From the NCBI GenBank assembly GCA_965140355.1, contig OZ223194.1, positions 1,116,001 to 1,180,000 on the forward strand: a stretch of 64,000 nucleotides of DNA, written 5' to 3'. The translations under genes and the position numbers were made by a program. This document shows, in pieces, positions 44,398 to 52,124 of this stretch; position 1 is the stretch's first letter; every line of letters begins with the position of its first letter. Under the pieces are notes generated by a model. It was not told the origin of the DNA. It searched no databases and saw only the letters and a list, made by a program, of their open reading frames with translations. This DNA is from Acetobacterium sp965140355 (lineage in GTDB: Bacteria > Bacillota > Clostridia > Eubacteriales > Eubacteriaceae).

Positions 44398-44457
44398 TTA
44401 TTAATTACAAGAAGAAATAAAGGCTTTTATGGTAGTATTTATTCTGGTTTTAATAAA

Positions 44458-44473
44458 TGTTTCACGTGAAACA
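44458..44473. promoter_or_regulatory. parS site 1
   Basis: TGTTTCACGTGAAACA, a perfect match to the palindromic ParB/Spo0J binding site, about 150 bases before parA. Confidence 0.95.
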
Positions 44474-44510
44474 TTTATTGTAAAATAAAGACTGTTGTTT
44501 CAAAGCAACG

Positions 44511-44526
44511 TGTTTCACGTGAAACA
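44511..44526. promoter_or_regulatory. parS site 2
   Basis: Second identical copy of TGTTTCACGTGAAACA, 37 bases beyond the first. Confidence 0.95.
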
Positions 44527-44623
44527 TCGGGACTAAAAAAATAGAAACAAGGCAGGGAAAACAAGACTGATAGCGAAATAATTAAATAAGAGAACAGGTT
44601 ATTAAATTTAAGGAGTAAAAAAA

Positions 44624-45388
44624 ATGGCAAAAATAGTGGCAGTATTTAATCAAAAAGGTGGCGTCGGAAAAACAACCACAAATATTAATTTAACCACTGC
44701 CCTCAGTATGGAAGGATACCGAATTCTAGTTATTGATATTGACCCGCAAGGAAATACCAGTAGCGGATTTGGAATTGAAAAGAATAGTCTCAAAAAAAGT
44801 GTCTATAATGGCGTTATTCATGGGGATAATCTAAAAGAAATTATTTTAACCACGGCTTATGATAATCTTCATATTCTTCCATCGCATCCTGATTTAGCGG
44901 GAGCTGAGATTGAATTAACAAACTTGCCACAGCGGGAGCTGCGCCTTAAAAATAGTATTGAGAATATAAAACCATTTTATGATTATATATTCATCGATTG
45001 TCCACCATCGTTGGGTTTATTAACGATAAATGCGCTGGCAATGACAAATACCGTCTTAATACCGATACAATGCGAATTTTATGCATTAGAAGGAGTTAGC
45101 CAATTAATGAAAACCATCAGTCTTGTAAAACAAGGGCTAAATCCTAAACTCGAAATTGAAGGGGTTCTGATGACGATGTTTGATAGTCGAACGAATTTAT
45201 CAAATCAAGTGGTCGATGAAGTTGTGGATTATTTTAAAGATAAGGTTTATGAAACCATGATTCCGAGAAACATTCGGTTAGCTGAAGCACCAAGTTATGG
45301 ACAGACGATTTTTGAATATGCAAACTCATCTAAGGGGTCAAAAGCATATCGGGCCTTGGCGAAAGAGTTTTTACTAAGACAGGAGTAA
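44624..45388 (+). CDS. parA: Chromosome partitioning ATPase ParA/Soj
   Basis: 254 residues. Deviant Walker A FNQKGGVGKTTTNINLTTAL (with KGGVGKTT), Walker A' DIDPQGN and Walker B YIFIDCPPSLGLLT. Dynamic DNA-binding ATPase that works with ParB at parS and, in B. subtilis, modulates DnaA. It ends two bases before parB. Confidence 0.97.
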   Translation: MAKIVAVFNQKGGVGKTTTNINLTTALSMEGYRILVIDIDPQGNTSSGFGIEKNSLKKSVYNGVIHGDNLKEIILTTAYDNLHILPSHPDLAGAEIELTNLPQRELRLKNSIENIKPFYDYIFIDCPPSLGLLTINALAMTNTVLIPIQCEFYALEGVSQLMKTISLVKQGLNPKLEIEGVLMTMFDSRTNLSNQVVDEVVDYFKDKVYETMIPRNIRLAEAPSYGQTIFEYANSSKGSKAYRALAKEFLLRQE

Positions 45389-45390
45389 TT

Positions 45391-46287
45391 ATGGGAAAAA
45401 ACACAGGTTTAGGAAAAGGTCTTAGAGCGTTGTTTCCCGATGAAGCAGTGGTCACATCAAAAGAAGATGAAGCGTTAGCAGTTGATGTTGAAAAACTTGT
45501 TTTTTATGTCAAAACGAATAACGTTCGACCGAATCCAGATCAACCGCGAAAAATATTTGATCGAGCAAAACTTGAAGAATTGGGAGTATCCATAAAAGAA
45601 CACGGCATCCTGCAACCGCTGGTAGTCAAACCGGAGACAAAAGGATATACCATTATCGCCGGCGAAAGACGTTGGCGGGCTGCCAATATGATTGGTTTGA
45701 AAGAAATACCGGTGATCGTTAAAGATTTACCCGCTAAAGATGTGCTGGAGATTGCGATTATAGAAAATGTGCAGCGAGAAAATTTAAACAGCATAGAAGA
45801 AGCACTGGCTTTCGAAGCATTAATGGAGAGTTTTAATCTAACGCAAGGAGAAATCGGGATTCGAATTGGCAAAAGTCGAACGGCTATTGCCAATACCTTA
45901 AGACTTTTAAAATTACCGAAGACAATTCAAGATCAGTTGGCACAGGGGAAAATTACTTCCGGGCATGCGCGAGCAATTCTGATTTTAGAAGACCCTGAAA
46001 AAATGGAAGCATTTGCAAATGAGATCATTGAAAAAGGGATGAGTGTCAGAGAAGTGGAAAATCGCATAAAAAAAATGCAGGCAGAGGGATTAGCCAAACC
46101 ACTCCAAAAGAAAAATAGCGATAGCCAGGGACATATTATCGAAATTCAAGAAGCGCTGGAAAAAAGATATGAAACAAAAGTTCATTTAAGTAGCCGGGGA
46201 AAAAAAGGTAAAATTGAGTTTCTTTATTCGTCATTGGAAGAGTTAGATCGGCTACTGGAGGAGTTAGGATATCAAAAAGGAATTTAA
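45391..46287 (+). CDS. parB: Chromosome partitioning protein ParB/Spo0J
   Basis: 298 residues. CTP-binding N-terminal ParB domain: VRPNPDQPRKIFD, LGVSIKEHGILQPLVVKP, then AGERRWRAANMIGLKEIPV and ENVQRENLNSIEEA. The helix-turn-helix is LTQGEIGIRIGKSRTAIANT. The C-terminal dimerisation part is present. Binds the two parS sites just upstream and spreads to recruit SMC. Confidence 0.96.
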   Translation: MGKNTGLGKGLRALFPDEAVVTSKEDEALAVDVEKLVFYVKTNNVRPNPDQPRKIFDRAKLEELGVSIKEHGILQPLVVKPETKGYTIIAGERRWRAANMIGLKEIPVIVKDLPAKDVLEIAIIENVQRENLNSIEEALAFEALMESFNLTQGEIGIRIGKSRTAIANTLRLLKLPKTIQDQLAQGKITSGHARAILILEDPEKMEAFANEIIEKGMSVREVENRIKKMQAEGLAKPLQKKNSDSQGHIIEIQEALEKRYETKVHLSSRGKKGKIEFLYSSLEELDRLLEELGYQKGI

Positions 46288-46335
46288 ATGAATTAAATAA
46301 CAATTTGACAATTTATGTATGAAATGGAGAAAATT

Positions 46336-47418
46336 ATGAATCAAATCAAAAGAAAGAGGCGCTTGTCAGCTCTGGAAGCGGCAGTATTAGGAAATGTTCT
46401 ATATATTGTTCTGGTTCTGGTCTTCAAAAATGTTTTTGATGTGATTAGGAAAAGTGATTTTAACTACCTCTTTAATGGCATAGAATTATTGACGATTGGC
46501 TTATTTTGGATTATATTATTTACAATCTGCTTTAAGAATATCAGGGCAGGTGAAAAACTAAGATCATTTAAGTATGTGTTTTTTAGTCTTATTCCAATTG
46601 TTGCATTAACCGGAACTTTAACCATGGTATCAATATTTGCTCCCGGACAAGATGCCAATAGTATTTGGAATCAGTTCTCATTTATTGCCGCACCAACTAT
46701 TTTTTGGTATTTACCTTACGGTTTAATCTACCAACTGATTGGCAGTCAAATATCAATTTTTATATTCTTTGGGATTGCTTTGGTTTTTACGGTTGCATTC
46801 CAGTTGATTGGAATTGTTTTAGGTCGAATTTTAGGGCGAAAATATTGGGAAGAAACAAAAGTTGAAGATCTTCGTGATTTAGAATATGATCGCGAGATAA
46901 AAAAAGAAAAGAAAAAAACGCGGCGGAAATCGAAAATGCCAAAACGTGAAAGTATTGGCATGGAAGGGCTTTCGGATGAGCAAATTAATGAAGGCTTTAC
47001 GCCGAAACAATCAGAAACGTTCAATATGACTGAAGTGATTATTGAGGATAATGATACCGGAAGTGAACGCGTTGATTATCGAAAGAAAAGAAGAGGAAAA
47101 TCGGAAACAGGGATTTTTGAAAAGTCTGATCCGGCCGATTCAGTTAAACTTTTTAAACCGGAACCAAAAGCGGTCATCGATGAATTAGAAATTCAACCAG
47201 CAGCAATGCCGAAAATTGAGATGGAAAAATCCAGCAATAACCAACAGGGAGTAACGGTTGATGACTGGAATGCCAAACATCCCGTTGAAGTAGATGATCT
47301 CAATAAGGATTTAAATAGCCATGAAGAAACAGATGATAAATCATTTTTAATGGAAACGAGTGCCGTTCGAATTATTAATGATGAAGATATTGAAGAATAT
47401 TACAGGAATCAAAAATGA
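46336..47418 (+). CDS. Unrecognised membrane protein with a long charged tail
   Basis: About 360 residues from ATG 46336, with GGAG nine bases upstream. I do not recognise the family. The N-terminal half has four to five hydrophobic segments (roughly residues 10-32, 43-61, 76-98, 118-135 and 138-160). The C-terminal half is hydrophilic: a basic cluster (KKEKKKTRRKSK) is followed by acidic low-complexity sequence with scattered Glu/Asp and no cysteines. It lies between parB and cvpA, 48 bases after parB, and overlaps cvpA by four bases (ATGA), so it is likely co-transcribed. A role in cell division or envelope organisation is possible from position only. Confidence 0.7.
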   Translation: MNQIKRKRRLSALEAAVLGNVLYIVLVLVFKNVFDVIRKSDFNYLFNGIELLTIGLFWIILFTICFKNIRAGEKLRSFKYVFFSLIPIVALTGTLTMVSIFAPGQDANSIWNQFSFIAAPTIFWYLPYGLIYQLIGSQISIFIFFGIALVFTVAFQLIGIVLGRILGRKYWEETKVEDLRDLEYDREIKKEKKKTRRKSKMPKRESIGMEGLSDEQINEGFTPKQSETFNMTEVIIEDNDTGSERVDYRKKRRGKSETGIFEKSDPADSVKLFKPEPKAVIDELEIQPAAMPKIEMEKSSNNQQGVTVDDWNAKHPVEVDDLNKDLNSHEETDDKSFLMETSAVRIINDEDIEEYYRNQK

Positions 47419-48068
47419 GTTTTTCAAATTTAACTTCGTTTGATTTGCTGCTCATCACGATCAGTTTTTTATCTGGAATAATTGGATATAAGCGAGGTGC
47501 AATAAAAACTCTGATTAGTTTCGGGGGTTTTATTGCATCTTTTGTGATGGCATGGATTTTCTCATCAACGTTAAGTAAATGGCTGATTAACACCGGTTTG
47601 CTTGATGGTTTAATTAAAAGTCTTAGTATTGACGCGTTAGCACAATCATTACTTGATTTCAGTGCTCAACAAAATGGTTTATTAAATTCACCGCTGGGTC
47701 AAGCGATTTTAGGCAGTGGAACAACTTCGGTTGACCAAACAATTGCCAGTGTGACAAATATAATTACAAACGGAATTGCTCAGACAATCAGTTTTGGATT
47801 AATTGTTTTTGGGGTTTCATTATTATGTTGGGTTTTGCAAAGTATATTTTCGGGAATCAATGGAATTCCAGTGATTGGAACATTTAATCGGTTGTTAGGT
47901 TTGGTACTGGGATTGATATTAGGGATTAGTATGATTGGCGTTACTTTGTGGTTGTTTTCTGGAATAAATTATTATTCTGGTGGGACTACGCATTTACCAA
48001 CTTATGAAAGCAGTGTATTACTGAAAACCGGTACCCCAATCATCCTCAATTTTATCGGAGTTCAGTAG
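47415..48068 (+). CDS. CvpA family membrane protein
   Basis: 217 residues with four hydrophobic segments. The opening LLITISFLSGIIGYKRGAIKT and the FGGFIASFVMAW-like next helix are typical of the CvpA (colicin V production) family. Function in Gram-positives is not established. It overlaps the previous gene by four bases and the MscS gene follows after ten. Confidence 0.8.
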   Translation: MSFSNLTSFDLLLITISFLSGIIGYKRGAIKTLISFGGFIASFVMAWIFSSTLSKWLINTGLLDGLIKSLSIDALAQSLLDFSAQQNGLLNSPLGQAILGSGTTSVDQTIASVTNIITNGIAQTISFGLIVFGVSLLCWVLQSIFSGINGIPVIGTFNRLLGLVLGLILGISMIGVTLWLFSGINYYSGGTTHLPTYESSVLLKTGTPIILNFIGVQ

Positions 48069-48078
48069 GGAGTAGTAG

Positions 48079-48966
48079 ATGACATATTTAACAAATAGTT
48101 TTTCAGCATATATTAATCAAATTGATTTCTCGAATCTTACTCAAAAAGGAATAATCACCTTACTGGTACTTATCATTGTCGTGATTAGCTTGAAAATTAC
48201 CTATAATATTGTTGATCGTGTTTTCAACGATGAGAGAGTTGATCTTGAGCCAAGAGAAGCCCGTCGGATTACTACCTTAAATCATGTTACTAAAGCTACC
48301 GTTAAAGCCAGTGTCTGGACTTTGGCAGTATTGGTAATTTTAGGTCAGTTTATTAATGTCGGATCATTATTGGCGGTAGCTGGAGTAGGGACCTTGGCGA
48401 TTGGTTTCGGGGCGCAAAGTATTGTTGAAGATGTGATGAGTGGTTTTGTGATCGTTTTTGAAAATCAATTTAGTGTTGGCGATTATGTCATTATTGATGA
48501 AACACATTATGGAATTGTTGAAACAATTGGAATGAGAACAACCAGTGTGCGGGAATTTAATGGCGGCTTGTTTATTATCCATAATGGTAAAATTGATCGA
48601 TTAATTAATTATTCCAAAGGGGATATGAAAGCAATTGTCAATGTCGGAATTGCTTATGAGGAAGATATCAGCCAGGTGATTGCGATACTAGAGGAATTGT
48701 GTCAGGAACTTTACGAAAACCATGGAGAATTGTTTAAAAACCGACCTGAAATTCAGGGAGTAACCCAGCTTGAGGCATCAGCCGTTAATATTCGGATCGT
48801 CTGTGATGAAGATGCTTCTTCAAAATTTGCTGCTGAAAATTATTTGCGGCAACGGATTAAAGAGGTATTTGATGAGAAAGGGATTGAGATACCTTATCAT
48901 AAAACAGTCATCTACACGCAAGAATTAAATAAGAATTCCGATGAAAAAATAAGCAGAGGTGAATAA
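48079..48966 (+). CDS. Mechanosensitive ion channel, MscS family (YkuT-like)
   Basis: 295 residues. Three transmembrane helices at about 23-40, 75-95 and 98-120, followed by the Gly/Ala-rich pore helix VAGVGTLAIGFGAQSIVEDV and beta domain (VGDYVIIDETHYGIVETIGM, then RTTSVREFNGG). Releases osmolytes on hypo-osmotic shock. Overlaps the DUF951 gene by one base. Confidence 0.92.
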   Translation: MTYLTNSFSAYINQIDFSNLTQKGIITLLVLIIVVISLKITYNIVDRVFNDERVDLEPREARRITTLNHVTKATVKASVWTLAVLVILGQFINVGSLLAVAGVGTLAIGFGAQSIVEDVMSGFVIVFENQFSVGDYVIIDETHYGIVETIGMRTTSVREFNGGLFIIHNGKIDRLINYSKGDMKAIVNVGIAYEEDISQVIAILEELCQELYENHGELFKNRPEIQGVTQLEASAVNIRIVCDEDASSKFAAENYLRQRIKEVFDEKGIEIPYHKTVIYTQELNKNSDEKISRGE

Positions 48967-49172
48967 TGGAAATAAAGCAATATGAATTAGGGGATCAAGT
49001 GGAAATGAAAAAAAAACACCCCTGTGGAAGTATGCAGTGGGAAATTATCCGCATGGGAGCGGATATTAAAATAAAATGTTTGGGTTGTGGCCATATTGTG
49101 ATGCTACCGCGATCAAAATTTAATAAACAGATCAAAAAAGTTTTAACAAAAGAGAGTACGGTAGCAAAATGA
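48966..49172 (+). CDS. DUF951 small protein
   Basis: 68 residues of the conserved Firmicutes DUF951 family: YELGDQVEMKKKHPCGSMQW, then IKCLGCGHIVMLPRSKFNK. Three Cys (HPCG and CLGC) could bind zinc, as the beta-rich KHPCG / CLGCG pattern suggests. No function is known. Located as usual between an MscS channel and the S6/SSB/S18 genes. Confidence 0.9.
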   Translation: MEIKQYELGDQVEMKKKHPCGSMQWEIIRMGADIKIKCLGCGHIVMLPRSKFNKQIKKVLTKESTVAK

Positions 49173-49795
49173 AAAATTATATTATGAAGCAATGGCAAAG
49201 CAGCGAAGTTTATTTTGAAAAAAATCTTAAGTCAACATTTTATTTTTGTTTTGCTTTTTTTGGAGTGATGACACTGGCGAATGTGGTTCTTTTTATGAGT
49301 AGTCCAGAGCTGAGTCAAAGCTATTTTAATGAGATCCAGACAATATTTAACGGCAAAGCATTTTTAAATAGTACGGGGATAGAGCTCTGGTTAGGCATTT
49401 TTTTTAATAATCTGGTTGCGAGCGGAATCAGCATCCTTTCGGGAGGAATTCCGTTTTTATTTTTACCGTTATTTTCGTTGGCTTCCAACGCGATTATTAT
49501 TGGCCTGATCGGTGCAGTTTATCAAATCAATGGCGTTGGTTGGATTCCTTTTCTAGTTGGTATTTTGCCGCATGGCGTGATAGAGATTCCAGCACTTATT
49601 TTAGGCGTGACGTTGGGTGTTCATATTTGTAATAAACTAGTAAAAAAAATATTAAAAAGAAGTTTTAAAGGAGAATTAAAACAGGCAATTGTTGGTTGTT
49701 TGCGGATTTATGTATTATGGCTGATACCGTTATTTTTTATTGCCGCTTTTATTGAAACATTTATAACCCCGATTTTATTTAACGTTTTTATCTGA
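49169..49795 (+). CDS. Stage II sporulation protein M-like membrane protein
   Basis: 208 residues with five hydrophobic segments. LPHGVIEIPALILGVTLG is the hallmark of the SpoIIM/DUF95 family. In spore formers SpoIIM joins the engulfment machinery; the wider family also occurs in non-sporulating bacteria. It overlaps the DUF951 gene by four bases, so whether this copy serves sporulation is uncertain. Confidence 0.8.
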   Translation: MKNYIMKQWQSSEVYFEKNLKSTFYFCFAFFGVMTLANVVLFMSSPELSQSYFNEIQTIFNGKAFLNSTGIELWLGIFFNNLVASGISILSGGIPFLFLPLFSLASNAIIIGLIGAVYQINGVGWIPFLVGILPHGVIEIPALILGVTLGVHICNKLVKKILKRSFKGELKQAIVGCLRIYVLWLIPLFFIAAFIETFITPILFNVFI

Positions 49796-49826
49796 ATTTA
49801 AATGAGTGAATAAAAAAATAAAAAAC

Positions 49827-49854
49827 TTGCAAGAATTGAGAGATATGATATAAT
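49827..49854 (+). promoter_or_regulatory. Promoter of the rpsF-ssb-rpsR operon
   Basis: TTGCAA (49827-49832), 16 bases, TATAAT (49849-49854), 63 bases before the rpsF start. Confidence 0.7.
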
Positions 49855-49916
49855 TAAAAGCTGTAATCCTTGCTCGCTGGAAAAGTGAGCCATAGTCCAT
49901 GAGGAGGTGAAATGGA
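49855..49916 (+). promoter_or_regulatory. rpsF leader, possible S6:S18 autoregulatory element
   Basis: GCTCGCT...AGTGAGC forms a hairpin, followed by CCATAGTCCATGAGGAGGTG carrying the ribosome site. S6:S18 binding structures occur in this leader in many bacteria. The fit here is by position and general form; I did not verify the bulged CCG feature. Confidence 0.4.
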
Positions 49917-50204
49917 ATGAGAAAGTATGAAACATTATTTGTTTTGAAACCGGATCTTGAAAAAGAAGCGATTGAAGAATTAGTTGGCAAAGTAAAGGCT
50001 GTAATTGAAGCGGCTGGAGAAATTGAAAAAGTCGACGAATGGGGCAAAAGAAAATTAGCCTACGAAATCGATAAAAAGTATCAAGAAGGATTTTACGTAT
50101 TAGTAGACTTCAAAGCTGAGAATTCAGTGCTTGATGCATTGGATCATTTATACAAAATTAACGAACAGTTTATTCGAAGCATCGTTATTAAAAAAGAAAA
50201 ATAG
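49917..50204 (+). CDS. rpsF: 30S ribosomal protein S6
   Basis: 95 residues with the S6 pattern MRKYETLFVLKPDLEKEA and DEWGKRKLAYEIDKKYQEGF, ending RSIVIKKEK. Pairs with S18 on the small subunit. Strong ribosome site AGGAGGTG. First gene of rpsF-ssb-rpsR. Confidence 0.97.
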   Translation: MRKYETLFVLKPDLEKEAIEELVGKVKAVIEAAGEIEKVDEWGKRKLAYEIDKKYQEGFYVLVDFKAENSVLDALDHLYKINEQFIRSIVIKKEK

Positions 50205-50215
50205 GGGGCAATTCT

Positions 50216-50659
50216 GTGAATAAAGTAATTTTAGTAGGAAGACTAACCCGCGATCCTGAGGTAAAAAACACCACAACGGGCAAAACGGTAGCGACATTTA
50301 CCTTAGCTGTTGATCGTCGCTTTAAAAACAAAGATGGTCAAAAAGAAGCTGACTTTGTGCCAATTGTAGTGTGGGGAAAACAGGCAGAATTTGCTGGTCA
50401 ATATCTGTCAAAGGGAAGCCAAATTGGTGTATCAGGACGACTACAGGTAAGAAGTTACGACGCACAGGATGGTCAACGACGATATGTGACGGAAGTTGTT
50501 GCCGATGAGATTAATTTTCTTTCTTCCAGCAGAAAAGATTCTGCCGGTGGATTTCAGCAAGCTTCAGCGCCACGAACCGATAACAATAACAATATGTCAG
50601 TGATGGGTCTGGATGAAGATTTTCATTTGATGGCCGATGATGACGATATACCTTTTTAA
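50216..50659 (+). CDS. ssb: Single-stranded DNA-binding protein
   Basis: 147 residues from GTG 50216. The OB fold begins MNKVILVGRLTRDPEVKNT with WGKQAEFAGQYLSKGSQIGV. A flexible Gln/Asn-rich linker leads to the acidic tip DDDIPF, the peptide that recruits repair and replication partners. Typical length and position between rpsF and rpsR. Confidence 0.97.
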   Translation: MNKVILVGRLTRDPEVKNTTTGKTVATFTLAVDRRFKNKDGQKEADFVPIVVWGKQAEFAGQYLSKGSQIGVSGRLQVRSYDAQDGQRRYVTEVVADEINFLSSSRKDSAGGFQQASAPRTDNNNNMSVMGLDEDFHLMADDDDIPF

Positions 50660-50677
50660 GATAGGAGGAAAACTTGA

Positions 50678-50905
50678 ATGCCAAAACCATTTAAAAAGAG
50701 AAGAAAAGTTTGTGAATTCTGCGAACGAAAAGTAGAAAATGTTGATTATAAAGATGTAATAACACTAAAGAAATTCGTTTCTGAACGTGGTAAAATTTTA
50801 CCAAGACGAGCCACAGGCACTTGTGCTAAACATCAAAGAAAGGTAACTGAAGCGATTAAACGTGCGCGAAATGTTGCCCTATTGCCATATAGCTCAAATA
50901 ACTAA
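50678..50905 (+). CDS. rpsR: 30S ribosomal protein S18
   Basis: 75 residues: KRRKVCEFCERKVENVDYKD, then LKKFVSERGKILPRRATGTC and HQRKVTEAIKRARNVALLPY. It keeps a C-x2-C plus later C pattern (C13, C16, C48), the zinc-ribbon-like C+ version seen in many Firmicutes. Preceded by GGAGG. Confidence 0.97.
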   Translation: MPKPFKKRRKVCEFCERKVENVDYKDVITLKKFVSERGKILPRRATGTCAKHQRKVTEAIKRARNVALLPYSSNN

Positions 50906-50914
50906 AAATCGTGT

Positions 50915-50960
50915 AAAGCTGTTTGTTTCAGGAAAGAACCTGGAATGAACAGCTTTTTCT
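50915..50960 (+). terminator. Intrinsic terminator after rpsR
   Basis: AAAGCTGTTTGTTTCAGG and CCTGGAATGAACAGCTTTTT form a long imperfect stem with a six-base loop, followed by T residues, ten bases after the stop. Confidence 0.85.
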
Positions 50961-51170
50961 TTATCGATAGTTATTTAACGATTACGGCGATAGCCATTTT
51001 GCAAGTGAAATGAGAAGTTACGCAAGTAGAGATTGAAACGATTTTATTTTAAACATAAAGACGACGAAAATAATGGGCATTTTCTGAGATTGTGATATAA
51101 TAGTAAAGTAACTTTTGACGCTCAATGAGAAAATGTCGGGTGACGGATAAGTTATCAATATGGAGGATTA

Positions 51171-52124
51171 ATGAAAACACGAGGCATCACAGAAGGCGCA
51201 ATGTTTTGTGCGCTGGGGGTAATAATTTCGCTAGTCAGTTACTATGTACCGATCTTTGTCATATTGGTGTTTTTTATACCAGTGCCGATGGTAGTGTTAG
51301 GAAAACGTCAAGGTTTAAAGGTGAGTGTTATTTCAGCGATAGCAGCAACCATTTTGATCGGATTATTTCTCGGACCAATTAATGCAATTCCGTTTGGAAC
51401 CCTAATGCTGTTCGTTGGTTGCAGTCTCGGATATGCGTATAATCATAATCTTTCGCCAGTTCGAAAAGTCGTTATTGGAACGGCGGGTTTTGCTTTTTTT
51501 TTAATCGCTGTAGTTATCGGCTTCGAGGTCATCTCGGGAATTAATTTTACCAGTTATCTTTTTCAGACGTTAGAAGAGAGTACCAATGAAGTTATGGCTT
51601 TTTATGAGACAACCAATATAATCAGCGGGGATGAACTGACAGCCGCAAAAGAAGCGATGGCAACCAACATCCAATTCATAAAATTAGCCTTACCCAGTGC
51701 CTTTATTATGCTACCGATTATTTTTGGAATGGTAAATGTAATTGTGGGTGATCTGATTTTAAAACGGATTGGTTACGAAGTTAACTGCTTTAAACCGCTT
51801 CGTGAATGGGAAATGCCCGCATCTTTAAAATATTTTCTGATGGTTTTATTATTCGGAGATTTTATGATTAGTATCTTTCAAATAACGGCGATTCCACAGA
51901 TTTATCTGATTACAATTATGTATTTTGTTAATGTTATCTTCTTTATTATGGGGCTTGCATTGATTTTCAACTACTTGGATTATAAAAAGGTTACCAATAA
52001 AGGCATAAAAGTACTTATTCTTTTTCTCAGTTTCTTAATTATCTCAATCATAACGATTGCAGGTGTGGCTGATACTTACATCGGAATTCGCAGGATTTTT
52101 CGAAGGGAGTCCCAGATAAAATGA
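51171..52124 (+). CDS. DUF2232 (YybS-like) membrane protein
   Basis: 317 residues with about eight hydrophobic segments. GAMFCALGVIISLVSYYVPI opens the family, which resembles the membrane (S) component fold. YybS is conserved beside gdpP and rplI in Firmicutes without an assigned role. It is preceded by GGAGG and overlaps gdpP by four bases (ATGA). The 265-base gap upstream holds only the rpsR terminator and a TATAAT near 51096 lacking a clear -35. Confidence 0.85.
   Translation: MKTRGITEGAMFCALGVIISLVSYYVPIFVILVFFIPVPMVVLGKRQGLKVSVISAIAATILIGLFLGPINAIPFGTLMLFVGCSLGYAYNHNLSPVRKVVIGTAGFAFFLIAVVIGFEVISGINFTSYLFQTLEESTNEVMAFYETTNIISGDELTAAKEAMATNIQFIKLALPSAFIMLPIIFGMVNVIVGDLILKRIGYEVNCFKPLREWEMPASLKYFLMVLLFGDFMISIFQITAIPQIYLITIMYFVNVIFFIMGLALIFNYLDYKKVTNKGIKVLILFLSFLIISIITIAGVADTYIGIRRIFRRESQIK

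Larger units (their letters stand above)
44398..44623. other. parS-containing intergenic region
   Basis: The only structure is the two parS copies described separately. GGAG lies just before the parA ATG. No other gene seen. Confidence 0.6.

Noticed and set aside
49855..49916. The rpsF leader hairpin as an intrinsic terminator
   Set aside because: There is no T run after the stem, and the ribosome site follows immediately.
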